From NCBI RefSeq assembly GCF_025231525.1, contig NZ_CP103057.1, positions 186,001-250,000 on the forward strand: DNA of 64,000 nucleotides. The letters are read 5' to 3'. Position numbers and translations under genes: made by a program. Under the pieces are notes generated by a model. The model had not been told where the DNA came from, did no database searches, and worked only from the letters and a program-made list of their open reading frames with translations. The stretch is from Sphingomonas endolithica (GTDB taxonomy: Bacteria; Pseudomonadota; Alphaproteobacteria; Sphingomonadales; Sphingomonadaceae). Shown piece by piece: positions 25,691 to 35,121 of this stretch. Numbering within the stretch: the stretch's first letter is position 1; the number at the start of each line of letters is the position of its first letter.

Positions 25691-27225
25691 CAATCGCCTA
25701 TTCGCAAAGCGCTTTCTCCACCCGCGGGCTAGACACCGCATGGCGGCAGCAACTGACCTTGCTTGGGGCGGTGGCGATTGTCCTGATCGTGCTGTTCCGT
25801 CGCGACGCCGGCGATCTTGCCCATATCTGGTGGACCAGCACGACCTTCGGGCACTGCCTGTTCATCGCACCGGTGATCGGGTGGCTGGTGTGGCAGCGTC
25901 GTGCGCAGCTCGCCGAGCTGACGCCCGTCGCCTGGTGGCCGGGGCTGCTGCTGGTGTTCGCCGGTGGCTTCGGCTGGCTATTGGGTGATGCTGCGAGCGT
26001 GGCGCTGGCGCGGCATCTGGGGTTGGTGATGATGCTGCAAGGTGCCGTCCTCACATTGCTGGGCCCGAACGTCGCGCGCGGGGTGCTGTTTCCGCTTTGC
26101 TACGCCGTCTTCCTGGTCCCGTTCGGCGAGGATCTCGAAGGCCCGCTGCAGACGCTGACCGTCGAGATGACGATGCCGCTGCTCCATCTGTTCGGCGTGC
26201 CGGCGCAGGTGGATGGCGTGCTGATCACCATCCCCAACGGCTATTTCGAAGTGGCGGAGGCCTGTTCGGGCGCGAAGTTCGTCATCGCGATGGTCGCTTA
26301 CGGCACGTTGGTCGCCAATGTATGTTTCGTGTCGTGGGGCAGGCGCGCTGCCTTCATGGCAATGGCGCTTGTCGTCCCGATCATCGCCAACGGCCTGCGC
26401 GCCTTCGGTACCATCTATGCCGCACACCTGACCTCGGTCGAGCGCGCGACCGGCATGGACCACATTGTCTATGGATGGGTGTTCTTCGGGCTTGTGATGG
26501 CGGCGGTGATCGCGATTGGCTGGCGCTGGTTCGATCGCGCGCCGGATGACGCCGTGTTCGACCCCGCCCGGCTACAGGCCAGTCCCAAGCGGCGCATCGA
26601 TCCGCTGCTGGCGGGTGCGCTGATCCTGACGGTTGCGGCGGCGTCCCCGGCATGGTCGGCAGCGATCGCCGGTCGCGCGCAAGTGCTGCCGGACACGATC
26701 AGCCTGCCCCGAGTGCCCGGCTGGCACCGCGGCGCGCTGAGCACGCGCGCGCCCTGGTCGCCGTATTATCCGGGGGCGGATCACTACTTGATCGGCCGCT
26801 ACGTAGATGCGGGCGGCAACGCGGTCGATCTGGCGCTGGCCGTCTATGGCAGCCAGCATGAAGGCAAGGAACTGGTGTCGTTCGGCACCGGCGCATTGCG
26901 TGAGGACGATGTCTGGGTGCGGATCGACAATCTGCCCGATCTCGCGGGCGGTGCAGCGATGCGGATCACCGCGCCGGGGCCGACCGAGCGGCAGGTAGTG
27001 ACGTGGTACCGCGTCGGGGATGTCCTGACGCACAACGACCGTCGCGTGAAGATAGAGACCCTGCGCGCCAAGCTGTTTGGTGGCACGCAGCGGGCGGTGG
27101 CGGTGCATATCTCCGCCGAGGTGCGCCCGGGGGTGGACACGCGCATGGTGCTGATGCGCTTCCTGGCCGCATTAGGGCCGATCGAGACCCTGGCGGATCG
27201 CGCGGCTGGGATGCCTGCTCCTTAG
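25687..27225 (+). CDS. xrtA: Exosortase A fused to EpsI domain
   Basis: A 512-residue inner-membrane transpeptidase-like protease that processes PEP-CTERM sorting signals. The exosortase part (about 1-285) has eight or so membrane helices and the catalytic triad C193 in EACSGAKF, R238 in NGLRAFG and H259 in MDHIVYGW. The C-terminal part (about 300-512) is a soluble EpsI (DUF3485) domain, with motifs LPRVPGWHRG and VVTWYRVGD. In many bacteria EpsI is a separate protein; in XrtA loci fusion is common. It overlaps the glycosyltransferase by ATGA. No PEP-CTERM substrate was found in this window. Confidence 0.93.
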   Translation: MTIAYSQSAFSTRGLDTAWRQQLTLLGAVAIVLIVLFRRDAGDLAHIWWTSTTFGHCLFIAPVIGWLVWQRRAQLAELTPVAWWPGLLLVFAGGFGWLLGDAASVALARHLGLVMMLQGAVLTLLGPNVARGVLFPLCYAVFLVPFGEDLEGPLQTLTVEMTMPLLHLFGVPAQVDGVLITIPNGYFEVAEACSGAKFVIAMVAYGTLVANVCFVSWGRRAAFMAMALVVPIIANGLRAFGTIYAAHLTSVERATGMDHIVYGWVFFGLVMAAVIAIGWRWFDRAPDDAVFDPARLQASPKRRIDPLLAGALILTVAAASPAWSAAIAGRAQVLPDTISLPRVPGWHRGALSTRAPWSPYYPGADHYLIGRYVDAGGNAVDLALAVYGSQHEGKELVSFGTGALREDDVWVRIDNLPDLAGGAAMRITAPGPTERQVVTWYRVGDVLTHNDRRVKIETLRAKLFGGTQRAVAVHISAEVRPGVDTRMVLMRFLAALGPIETLADRAAGMPAP

Positions 27226-27228
27226 TCC

Positions 27229-27333
27229 GTCACCCTGAACTTGTTTCGGGGGCCAGACGGGGTCATGAGCCAAATAGACGTGGTCCGTGGATCATCTGAC
27301 CGCGCCTGGATCCCGAAACGAGTTCGGGGTGAC
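27229..27333. repeat. Palindromic repeat pair, family 2
   Basis: GTCACCCTGAACTTGTTTCG near 27229 and the inverted CGAAACGAGTTCGGGGTGAC near 27315 flank about 60 bp. The pair separates xrtA from the amidotransferase gene and may end or attenuate the operon transcript. Confidence 0.75.
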
Positions 27334-27368
27334 GATGCCTTTCAAGGCGAGATCGGGATACCTATCGA

Positions 27369-29255
27369 ATGTGCGGCATTGCCGGTCTCTATTATCCCGC
27401 CACGCCCAAACCGGTGGATCCGCACCGCATCCGCGCGATGGCGGATGCGGTGGCGCATCGCGGGCCGGATGGGGCAGGAGTGTGGACCGCCCCCGGCGTC
27501 GGATTGGGGCATCGGCGCCTGTCGATCATCGACGTCGCCGGATCGCCGCAGCCGATGGGGAGCGCCGATGGCGCGCTGACCGTCAGCTTCAACGGTGAGA
27601 TTTATAATTTCGCCGCGTTGCGTGCCGAGTTGCAGGCGCTCGGGGCGGTGTTCGTCACTTCGGGCGATACCGAGGTGCTACTGCATGGCTGGGCCCATTG
27701 GGGACCGGCGATGCTCGATCGGCTAAACGGCATGTTCGCCTTTGCGCTGCACGATGCGCGGCGCCAGTGCGTGTTCCTCGCACGTGACCGGCTGGGCGTG
27801 AAGCCGCTGCATTATGCCGAACTGTCGGATGGCGGCGTGGCATTCGCGTCCGAGCTGAAAGGCCTGCTGGCGCATCCACTGCTCAGGCGCGAACCGGACA
27901 TCCGCGCGGTCGAGGACTATATGGCGTACGGCTATGTGCCGGACGACGCGTGTATCGTATCGGGAGTCAGGAAGCTGGCGGCCGGCCATTCGCTGCTGAT
28001 CGAGCGCGGCAAGGCGGTGCCGGCGCCGTCGCGCTGGTGGGGCGTGGATTTCTCGCGACGAGCCACCGGGTCGGCCAAGGCGCTGGAGGAGGAACTGGTC
28101 GCGCTGATGCGCGAGGCAGTGCGATCGCGCATGGTGTCGGACGTGCCGCTGGGGACATTCCTGTCGGGAGGGGTCGACAGCTCGACGGTCGTCGCGTTCA
28201 TGGCCGAGGCATCGTCCAAGGCGGTAAAGACCTGCACGATCGGGTTCGACGAGGCGGGACATGACGAGCGCGGCTATGCCGCACAGGTCGCGGCCCGCTT
28301 CGCCACCGATCACCGCGAGCGCGTGGTTGCCGCGGACGATTTTGCGCTGATAGACACGTTGGTTGCGGCGTTCGACGAACCGTTCGCCGATGCCTCCGCG
28401 CTTGCCACCTATCGCGTATGTGAACTGGCGCGTGAGGACGTTACCGTCGCGCTGTCGGGGGATGGGGCGGACGAGGCGATGGCGGGGTATCGCCGTTACA
28501 AGTTCCAGCATGCCGAGGAGCGGATCCGCGGGCTGCTGCCGCCGGGCATGCGCGCAAGGCTGTTCGGGACGCTCGGGCGATTCTACCCCAAGGCCGACTG
28601 GGCGCCGCAGTCGCTGCGCGCCAAGACGACCTTGCTTGCGCTTGGTGAAGATGGGGCGGAGGCATATGCTCGGGCGGTCGGGGTGACCACGCCCGAGCAG
28701 CGCGCGTTGCTGTTCTCCGACGGCGCCAAACGCGCGTTGAACGGGCACCGCGCAGAGGATCGCTATGTGCGATCGATGCGCGATGCGCCGGCGCGAGATG
28801 CGATCGATCGGGCGCAATATGCCGATTTCCAGCATTGGCTGCCGGGCGACATCCTGACCAAGACCGATCGCACCAGCATGGCGGTCGGCCTTGAGGCGCG
28901 CGAGCCGCTGCTGGATTATCGCTTGGTGGAATTCGCCGCCAGTCTGCCGGTGTCGATGCGGCTGCGGGGCGGGCAGGGCAAGTGGCTGATGAAGAAGGCG
29001 ATGGAGCGCTATCTGCCAAGCGACATTCTGTATCGTCGCAAGATGGGCTTCGTGACCCCGGTCAGCGCCTGGTTCCGCGGCGCGCTGGCCGACGACGCGG
29101 CGGGGCTCGCCAAATCGCGAGTGCTGGCCAATTGGTTCGATCCGCGCGCTATCGCCACGCTCGCTGCCGACCACCGCGCCGGACGTGCCGAGCATGGGCG
29201 GACCTTGTGGCAGCTCGTGATGTTGGAGCGATCGATGCAGCGCATGTTCGGCTAA
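27369..29255 (+). CDS. XrtA-system amidotransferase (asparagine synthase-like)
   Basis: A 628-residue class II glutamine amidotransferase joined to an asparagine synthetase domain. Cys2 in MCGIAGLYYP is the glutaminase nucleophile, with HRGPDGAG and SFNGEIYNF completing that site. The synthetase P-loop is FLSGGVDSSTVVAF (residues about 263-276), and VALSGDGADEAMAGY follows. In XrtA loci this family is thought to amidate a carboxyl group on the polysaccharide or a precursor rather than make asparagine; that is inference. It is separated from xrtA by 143 bp with a repeat pair and closes the locus. Confidence 0.92.
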   Translation: MCGIAGLYYPATPKPVDPHRIRAMADAVAHRGPDGAGVWTAPGVGLGHRRLSIIDVAGSPQPMGSADGALTVSFNGEIYNFAALRAELQALGAVFVTSGDTEVLLHGWAHWGPAMLDRLNGMFAFALHDARRQCVFLARDRLGVKPLHYAELSDGGVAFASELKGLLAHPLLRREPDIRAVEDYMAYGYVPDDACIVSGVRKLAAGHSLLIERGKAVPAPSRWWGVDFSRRATGSAKALEEELVALMREAVRSRMVSDVPLGTFLSGGVDSSTVVAFMAEASSKAVKTCTIGFDEAGHDERGYAAQVAARFATDHRERVVAADDFALIDTLVAAFDEPFADASALATYRVCELAREDVTVALSGDGADEAMAGYRRYKFQHAEERIRGLLPPGMRARLFGTLGRFYPKADWAPQSLRAKTTLLALGEDGAEAYARAVGVTTPEQRALLFSDGAKRALNGHRAEDRYVRSMRDAPARDAIDRAQYADFQHWLPGDILTKTDRTSMAVGLEAREPLLDYRLVEFAASLPVSMRLRGGQGKWLMKKAMERYLPSDILYRRKMGFVTPVSAWFRGALADDAAGLAKSRVLANWFDPRAIATLAADHRAGRAEHGRTLWQLVMLERSMQRMFG

Positions 29256-29316
29256 AGCATAATGACTTTACACGAACGGATGGGATGAACCAATAAGAGG
29301 TACGGAAGCTCTGTGG

Positions 29317-29742
29317 TCAGAACACCGCGATTGCCGCGTGCAGCGTCAGCGCAGCCAGCGCAAGCGATGAACCCAGGAACAGCACGAAGCGCATCGACAC
29401 CTTGTTGACCGTAGCCTGCCAGATGCTGTGGGCTATTCGGAGTGCGACATAGGCCCAGGCGATCCAGGCATTTGCGCCGTCGCCCGTCCCGCTCAGCGCG
29501 ATCACGCCGCACACCGCATAGAATAGCGTCGGCTGCTCCATCAGGTGGTTGTAATTGTGCGCCTTCCACTGGACCTTGCGTGGCAGCCCCTTGTCGGCGT
29601 CCGCCGCCTTGGTGCCGACCAGTCGACTGAGGTCGATGCCGGACGCTTTCATGGCCGGCATGCGGGTCGCTAGCATCCACAGCAGCATGATCAACGTCCA
29701 GGCGATCAGGACGACGACCGGCCTCAATATCTCGCTTTGCAT
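29317..29742 (-). CDS. MAPEG family membrane protein
   Basis: A 141-residue integral membrane protein with four hydrophobic helices (about 5-25, 65-90, 95-112 and 118-140). It fits the MAPEG family, whose eukaryotic members are glutathione-linked detoxification or eicosanoid enzymes. The conserved stretch KAHNYNHLMEQPTLFYAV after helix 1 is diagnostic. Start taken at ATG 29742, preceded by GGGGGACGAG. The bacterial function is unknown. It is convergent with the XrtA amidotransferase. Confidence 0.85.
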   Translation of the reverse strand: MQSEILRPVVVLIAWTLIMLLWMLATRMPAMKASGIDLSRLVGTKAADADKGLPRKVQWKAHNYNHLMEQPTLFYAVCGVIALSGTGDGANAWIAWAYVALRIAHSIWQATVNKVSMRFVLFLGSSLALAALTLHAAIAVF

Positions 29743-29878
29743 CTCGTCCCCCAACTAAGCTCGCGCAGGCTGCCCGATGGCTCAGCAAACGGCAATGGTG
29801 AAGAGGAATTCACCACTGTCATCGTTGCGTCATCAAACCCTAACTTCCCGTTTACTGTCGTGCCCCTAGGTCCGGCGC

Positions 29879-31192
29879 ATGATGTTCGATCCTGCCGCGC
29901 TGATTACCGCCATATCGCAGCCTGCGCTTGGCACCGGCGTCGGCCGCCACGTCACGGTCGAGCAGGGCGCACCGTTGTCCGCTGTGGTCGATCTGTTCCG
30001 TCGCTACCCCAACATGCGCTCCCTGCCGGTCGTAGCTTCCGGCGGCGAGCCGCGTGGAATCATCCGCGAACTGGATGTGCGCAGCATCCTGTTCAATCCC
30101 TATGGTCACGCGCTGATGCAGAACCCCAGCATTGGCGGATCGCTACACACACTCGTCCGGGATTGCCCCTGCGCCGACGAGCAGCAACCGATTGAGCGAT
30201 TGCTCGAAGTTTATGCGGCAGCCGGCGGTGACGATGGGCTGATCCTGACGCGCTCCGGAAAATTCCACGAGATCATTGACCATCGCGATTATGTACGGCT
30301 GGCGGCCGAGCGCGATGCCAACGTCGCGCGCGATCGGGTCGCACGGGCGGAGCGGCTGGATGTTGCCAGTCGTGCATTCACGGCCGACATCTCGGCATTG
30401 TCCGCCGAGCTCAGCGGTGTCTCGGCAAAGGTACGGCAGGTTGCACGCCAGCTTGCGACGCGCGCCGTCGATACGTCCGGGGAAGCGGCATCGGTTGCCA
30501 TTGCCGCCGGTCAGACGGCGGCCGCGCTCAGGGATATCTCGCGCGGCGGACGTGGGCTGGAAACATCCCTGGATCGCATCGCCGAGGAAAGTAAGCACGC
30601 CCGCCGGATCCGTGGCGAGGCGCAGGGCGCGGTCGGCACGGCGGGCGCCCGCATGGCGGCGCTCACCACCACCGCCAGTGCGATCGACAATATGCTCGCG
30701 CTGATCCAGAGCATCGCGGCCAAGACCAATCTTCTCGCGCTGAATGCGGGGATCGAAGCGGCGCGTGCAGGCGCCGCCGGGCGCGGCTTTGCCGTCGTCG
30801 CCAACGAAGTGAAAGCGCTGGCATCACAGACGAGCGTCGCGGCACGCGATATCGCGCGCCATGTCGGCGAGGTGCACAACGTGCTCGATCATGTCGTCGA
30901 TGGACATCGTGGGATCGAACAGGCGATCGCCGCGATTGCCGAGATTTCGCTGTCGATCGATATCGCGCTTGATCAGCAGCATGAGGCAACCCGCATCATC
31001 GCCGCCAGCGTCGATCAATCGGTCGAGGCAGGCGCCGACATGGGTACCCGCATTCGCCAGATCAGCGACGGCGCAGCGGCGATTGGTGGCGACGCCGATG
31101 TGCTCGACGCAATGTCGCAAACGTTAGCCGGCTCTGCGAGCCGGCTGCACCAGCGGGCGGCGACCTTCGTCGAGGTCGCCGCCGCGGCGTGA
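29879..31192 (+). CDS. Soluble methyl-accepting chemotaxis-type protein with CBS-like N-terminus
   Basis: A 437-residue protein with no membrane helix. Residues about 15-160 look like a degenerate pair of CBS-type repeats ([20 protein letters not shown] and a second unit ending [15 protein letters not shown]). The rest is a chemoreceptor signalling coiled coil with the conserved hairpin tip [20 protein letters not shown] then [15 protein letters not shown]. It should bind CheA/CheW from the cytoplasm and might sense a nucleotide through the CBS-like region. It lies 18 kb from the che cluster at 48396. The CBS assignment is tentative. Confidence 0.85.
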   Translation: MMFDPAALITAISQPALGTGVGRHVTVEQGAPLSAVVDLFRRYPNMRSLPVVASGGEPRGIIRELDVRSILFNPYGHALMQNPSIGGSLHTLVRDCPCADEQQPIERLLEVYAAAGGDDGLILTRSGKFHEIIDHRDYVRLAAERDANVARDRVARAERLDVASRAFTADISALSAELSGVSAKVRQVARQLATRAVDTSGEAASVAIAAGQTAAALRDISRGGRGLETSLDRIAEESKHARRIRGEAQGAVGTAGARMAALTTTASAIDNMLALIQSIAAKTNLLALNAGIEAARAGAAGRGFAVVANEVKALASQTSVAARDIARHVGEVHNVLDHVVDGHRGIEQAIAAIAEISLSIDIALDQQHEATRIIAASVDQSVEAGADMGTRIRQISDGAAAIGGDADVLDAMSQTLAGSASRLHQRAATFVEVAAAA

Positions 31193-32242
31193 TCAGTCGA
31201 AGCTGGCGCCCCAGCGACGCCTGACGCGGTCCTTCCACAGGCCGCGATGATAGGCGTCCGACGCCAGCAGCGGCATCACGCTGCCGGCCTCTGCAAACAC
31301 CATCTGCTCGATCCCGGTGTTGACCTTGCCCCACGATGCCGCTTCCTGCAGCGTCGAGGACGAGCAAGCCCCGTCGCGCACGTCGGCTACGGTGATCTGC
31401 ACCGCGTACTTATGCACCTGGACGTCGTCATGACCCAGGATCTCGGCGCAAACCACCGTGTCCTGGATGAAGTTCTTCGGCACACCGCCGCCGATCATCA
31501 GCAGGCCGGTGACGCCCGCCTTGATCTTGATCTCGGTCAGCTCGCGGAAATCGGCGATCGCATCGAGCACCATGTACGGCTTGCCGGCTTTTACCGCATC
31601 GACCTGATGCTTGACCAGACCAAAGCCGGCCGAGCTATCGACGAATGCCGGGCAGAAGATCGGCACGTCATGCTCGTAAGCGAGCTTGACCAGGCTGTTC
31701 TCCTTCTTGCCATGTTCGACCAGATACTTGCCCATCTCGCGGATGAACTCACGGCTCGAATAGGGCCGGGGCTCGAGCGTCTCGGCGATCTCGAAGATCG
31801 TGTGGTCGACGTGCTGGAGCTGCTCCTCGTCGATGTACGTGTCGTAGATTCGATCGATCAGCAGCGAGCGCAGCGTGTCGTCGTCCGGCACTTCCAGCGC
31901 CTGGTAATGCTTGTGGCCGAGGCCCTCGAAGAAATCCATGTCGACGATCGTCGCGCCAGTGGCGACGATGCCGTCAATCATGTTGTTGCGCAGCAGCTCG
32001 GCATACAGGTCCATGCAGCCGCCGGCAGAGGTTGATCCGGCGATGACCAGGAAGATCGAGCAATCCTTGTCGGCCAGCATCTGGTTGTAGATGTCGGTCG
32101 CGCGGCCGAGATCGCGGCTGGTGAAGCTCATCTTCTTCATCGCGTCCACGATGGGGCGCGCGTCGAAGCTGGTGATGTCGATATGCTCGACCTGGGTCGA
32201 GAGCAGTTCGGCCTTGCGGTTGGTGGCAAGAGGTTCGGTCAT
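31193..32242 (-). CDS. Deoxyhypusine synthase-like protein (polyamine aminobutyl/aminopropyl transferase family)
   Basis: A 349-residue NAD-dependent enzyme of the deoxyhypusine synthase family. Known features are FLVIAGSTSAGG near residue 64, the NAD-site region TGATIVDMDFFEGLGH, and the active-site lysine K306 in AASWGKV. Bacteria lack eIF5A, so members of this family act in polyamine metabolism instead, for example forming homospermidine-like products. The start ATG 32242 follows a GGAG site. The ornithine/lysine decarboxylase just upstream on the same strand would supply putrescine or cadaverine, supporting that reading. Confidence 0.87.
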   Translation of the reverse strand: MTEPLATNRKAELLSTQVEHIDITSFDARPIVDAMKKMSFTSRDLGRATDIYNQMLADKDCSIFLVIAGSTSAGGCMDLYAELLRNNMIDGIVATGATIVDMDFFEGLGHKHYQALEVPDDDTLRSLLIDRIYDTYIDEEQLQHVDHTIFEIAETLEPRPYSSREFIREMGKYLVEHGKKENSLVKLAYEHDVPIFCPAFVDSSAGFGLVKHQVDAVKAGKPYMVLDAIADFRELTEIKIKAGVTGLLMIGGGVPKNFIQDTVVCAEILGHDDVQVHKYAVQITVADVRDGACSSSTLQEAASWGKVNTGIEQMVFAEAGSVMPLLASDAYHRGLWKDRVRRRWGASFD

Positions 32243-32348
32243 GGAGAGACTCCGATAGTCAGCCGCCGTCGTTCGAAGGGGACGCGGAAACCCAAGCAGC
32301 AACGAGGCGCCCGAAGGCACCCCGTCGCAATCTCATGTGGATCGTTCG

Positions 32349-33572
32349 TTACAGGGTGACGACGTTCGAGGCGACCTCATCGTCGGCCTCGACGTACAGC
32401 GACACCATCGGTTCGTCGTGCATGATCACCGTCTCGTCCGAGCCGAAGCCGTTGAACGCGGTGCGCATCGCGCTGCCGTAAGCGCCGAGCATGCCGATCT
32501 CGATATAATCGCCGGCCTTGGTGTCGGCGGGCAGCATGAACGGCCCGACCATATGGTCCATGTCGTCGCAGGTCGGCCCGTAGAAGCTGAACGGCATCGG
32601 CTTGGCCCGGCTGTCCGGCTCCCGCAGCAGCTCGACCGGGAAGCGCCAGCCGATATGCGCCGCATCGAACAGCGCGCCATACGCGCCATCATTGATGTAC
32701 AGTTCGTCGCCGCGGCGCCGTTCGACGCGCACGATGATCGAGCTGTATTCGGCGCACAAGGCACGGCCCGGTTCGGCCCACAATTCGGACGAATAGCTGA
32801 CCGGCAGCGACTCGAACGCACGGTGGATCGTCTCGAAATAGCGCTCGAGCGGGGGCGGCTCCATGCCCGGATAGGACGAGGGGAAGCCGCCGCCGACATC
32901 GATCACGTCGACGGTCACCGCCGCCTCGACGATCGCCGCACGGACGCGCTCCAGCGCGCTGCTATATGCCTCCGGCGTCATCGCCTGCGAACCGACATGG
33001 AAGCAGATGCCGAGCGCATCCGCGGCCTGGCGCGCAGCGAACAGCAGCTCCTTGGCCTCATGCGGGGCCGCGCCGAACTTGGAGGCGAGGCTCAGCATCG
33101 AATGTTCCGACGATACGCGCAGGCGCACGCACAATGTCAGGTCCTCGGCATGCCGCGTGGCAAGCTGGATCTTCTCCAGCTCTTCCAGCGAATCGAGGCT
33201 GAACGTGCGGCAGCCATGCGTGAAATACGCTTCTTCGATCGCCTCCGCGGCCTTCACCGGGTGCATGAAACACAGCGTGGCATCCGGCAGCGTGCGCGCG
33301 ACGAGCCGAACCTCGGCGATCGAGGCCACGTCGTAATGCGTGATACCATTATCCCACAGGACCCGAAGCAGGTCCGGCGATGGGTTGGCCTTTACGGCAT
33401 ATAGCGAGCGCCCCGGAAACTTCTCCACGAAGAATCGAGCTGCGCGCGCCGCGGCGTGCGGGCGAATCAGGGTCACCGGCTGGACCGGCTTAGTGTTGGC
33501 GATCTCGCCGACCGAGCGGGACACGGTCGAATGGGTGGTCGCTAACCCCAGCGCGTTATGATGCTTGTGCAA
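32349..33572 (-). CDS. Ornithine/lysine decarboxylase, fold type III (PLP)
   Basis: A 407-residue eukaryotic-type ornithine decarboxylase homologue making putrescine (or cadaverine). PLP lysine K61 is in LYAVKANPSP, with HVGSQ (192-196), the phosphate-binding GGGFP (228-232), EPGR (267-270) and the catalytic C335 in YGPTCDDMD. The start is most likely TTG at 33572: GGAGG lies nine bases upstream and no ATG gives a family-like N-terminus. It is followed by the deoxyhypusine synthase-like gene after 106 bp. Ornithine versus lysine preference is not decided by sequence here. Confidence 0.9.
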   Translation of the reverse strand: MHKHHNALGLATTHSTVSRSVGEIANTKPVQPVTLIRPHAAARAARFFVEKFPGRSLYAVKANPSPDLLRVLWDNGITHYDVASIAEVRLVARTLPDATLCFMHPVKAAEAIEEAYFTHGCRTFSLDSLEELEKIQLATRHAEDLTLCVRLRVSSEHSMLSLASKFGAAPHEAKELLFAARQAADALGICFHVGSQAMTPEAYSSALERVRAAIVEAAVTVDVIDVGGGFPSSYPGMEPPPLERYFETIHRAFESLPVSYSSELWAEPGRALCAEYSSIIVRVERRRGDELYINDGAYGALFDAAHIGWRFPVELLREPDSRAKPMPFSFYGPTCDDMDHMVGPFMLPADTKAGDYIEIGMLGAYGSAMRTAFNGFGSDETVIMHDEPMVSLYVEADDEVASNVVTL

Positions 33573-33709
33573 TTCAAGGGACCTCCAATGTCCGTAGACA
33601 AGTTCACGAAACACTGCCTTGCGGTTGGAAGTCCCATGGGGCAGCGGAAGGGCGAAATAGGGTCCGCTTCTTTGGATGTAAAGCGGTATCAGACCCCGGG
33701 AGACAGAAA

Positions 33710-34678
33710 GTGACATTTATAAGACAGCCGACGCGGGCCGGGGTGCGGGATGCTGCCGCCAAGATCGCCGGGGTGGTGCCGCCAACGCCATTGTTCGTAT
33801 CGCAAATCAATAGCTTAGCCGTCGCTTTCAAGTGCGAATGTCTGCAGCCGATGGGCGCGTTCAAGCTGCGCGGGGCGTGGCACCGGCTGACCGCGATCGA
33901 CCCGGAAGCGCGGGGTAAAGGGGTGGTTGCCTTCTCCTCCGGCAACCATGCGCAGGGGATCGCCTGGGCAGCCAAGCGGCTGGGCATGCCGGCCCTGATC
34001 GTCATGCCTGCCGATGCCCCGGAATCAAAGCGCGCAGGCACGCTGGCGCTGGGCGCGGAGATCGTCAGCTATGACCGCCTGAGCGAAAGCCGCGAATCGA
34101 TCGCGGCCGGTTTGGCGGAGGCACGCGGCGCCGTGCTGGTGCCGAGCTTCGACGATCCCTGGGTGATCGAAGGGCAGGGCAGTGCCGGGATAGAGGCCGC
34201 GGCGCAGATGGAAGCATTGGGGCTGGGGCCGGTCGCGCAGGTGGTGGTGCCGTGTGGTGGCGGCGGACTGGCGGCAGGCATCGCGTTGGCACTGCCGGAG
34301 GCCGGGATCATGGTGGTGGAGCCCGAAGGCTGGGACGATATGCGCCGATCGCTCGAAGCGGGTTGGATCGAGGAAGTCGGACCCAACCCGCCGAAGACGG
34401 CGTGCGATGCGCTGCAGACGCTGCGTGTGTCGCCGCTGACCTTCGACGTCCTGGCGCGGCGCGATTCGCGTGGGGTGGCGGTAAGCGAGGAGGAGATCCG
34501 CCGCGCGCAACGCTGGGCGGCGGATAAGCTGCGGCTGGTGGTCGAGCCGGGGGGCGCGGTCGCGCTGGCGGCGTTGCTTGCGGGCAAGGTGGAAGCGACG
34601 GCGGGAACGCTGGTGCTGCTATCGGGCGGCAATGTCGATCGTGTGGCATATGGCCGGGTACTGGCCGGCGAGAACTGA
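33710..34678 (+). CDS. Serine/threonine dehydratase family, PLP-dependent
   Basis: A 322-residue fold type II enzyme that deaminates threonine or serine (or racemises serine). PLP lysine K52 is in MGAFKLRGAWH, the substrate loop is SSGNHAQG, and the phosphate-binding glycine loop is VPCGGGGLAAG. There is no C-terminal regulatory ACT domain, so it is a catabolic or racemase-like type rather than biosynthetic IlvA. The start is GTG at 33710 after GGGAGA. It is divergent from the decarboxylase gene with only 137 bp between starts. Confidence 0.88.
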   Translation: MTFIRQPTRAGVRDAAAKIAGVVPPTPLFVSQINSLAVAFKCECLQPMGAFKLRGAWHRLTAIDPEARGKGVVAFSSGNHAQGIAWAAKRLGMPALIVMPADAPESKRAGTLALGAEIVSYDRLSESRESIAAGLAEARGAVLVPSFDDPWVIEGQGSAGIEAAAQMEALGLGPVAQVVVPCGGGGLAAGIALALPEAGIMVVEPEGWDDMRRSLEAGWIEEVGPNPPKTACDALQTLRVSPLTFDVLARRDSRGVAVSEEEIRRAQRWAADKLRLVVEPGGAVALAALLAGKVEATAGTLVLLSGGNVDRVAYGRVLAGEN

Positions 34679-34692
34679 CGCACTGGTTTTCG

Positions 34693-34822
34693 TCATGCTC
34701 CCCCCCGGCAGGGGAGAGTCGGGCGAAGCCTGACGGTGGGGGATGTAAGAGCCACCGCTGTTTCGCATCCTCCCCCTCCGTCACCTTCGGTGACACCTCC
34801 CCCTGGCGGGGGAGGATTAGCA
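34693..34822. repeat. Palindromic repeat, family 4
   Basis: CTCCCCCCCGGCAGGGGAG near the left end and CTCCCCCTGGCGGGGGAGGA at the right end flank inverted segments such as CCTGACGGTGGGGG and CCCCCTCCGTCACCTTCGG. Related structures lie at 36570-36684 and 63345-63471. Confidence 0.75.
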
Positions 34823-34892
34823 TTCGTTGGCGTCGATCCGTTGCGACGGACGGTTCTCGACTTACCCCCAAACGTGACGCTAGGGGCGTGCC

Positions 34893-35081
34893 ATGAACAC
34901 CGAAACGCTGACCGGAATCGGTGCCGCGGCGCCTGCCATTGCCATGTTGGGTGCGTTCGCCTGCGTGGGCGGCGGCGTGTACCTTTTAGTCAAGCGGCGC
35001 GACCGGACCAAAGGCGTGTTGATGCTGGTCATGGCCATCGTGCTTTTCGCCAATGTGTTGATCTGGACCGCGGGCCGCTAG
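34893..35081 (+). CDS. Small two-helix membrane protein, unknown function
   Basis: A 62-residue protein beginning MNTETLTGIG, with two hydrophobic segments (about residues 11-33 and 42-58) separated by a basic turn VKRRDRTKG. The positive loop suggests both ends face the periplasm. I do not recognise the family beyond similarity to small conserved sphingomonad proteins. It lies 40 bp ahead of the porin gene on the same strand and could be co-transcribed. Coding potential is supported by typical codon use and clear membrane pattern. Confidence 0.7.
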   Translation: MNTETLTGIGAAAPAIAMLGAFACVGGGVYLLVKRRDRTKGVLMLVMAIVLFANVLIWTAGR

Positions 35082-35121
35082 CACCGGCTGCCCCCGGCTT
35101 CGCCTAAGGAAGGGTAAGGAT

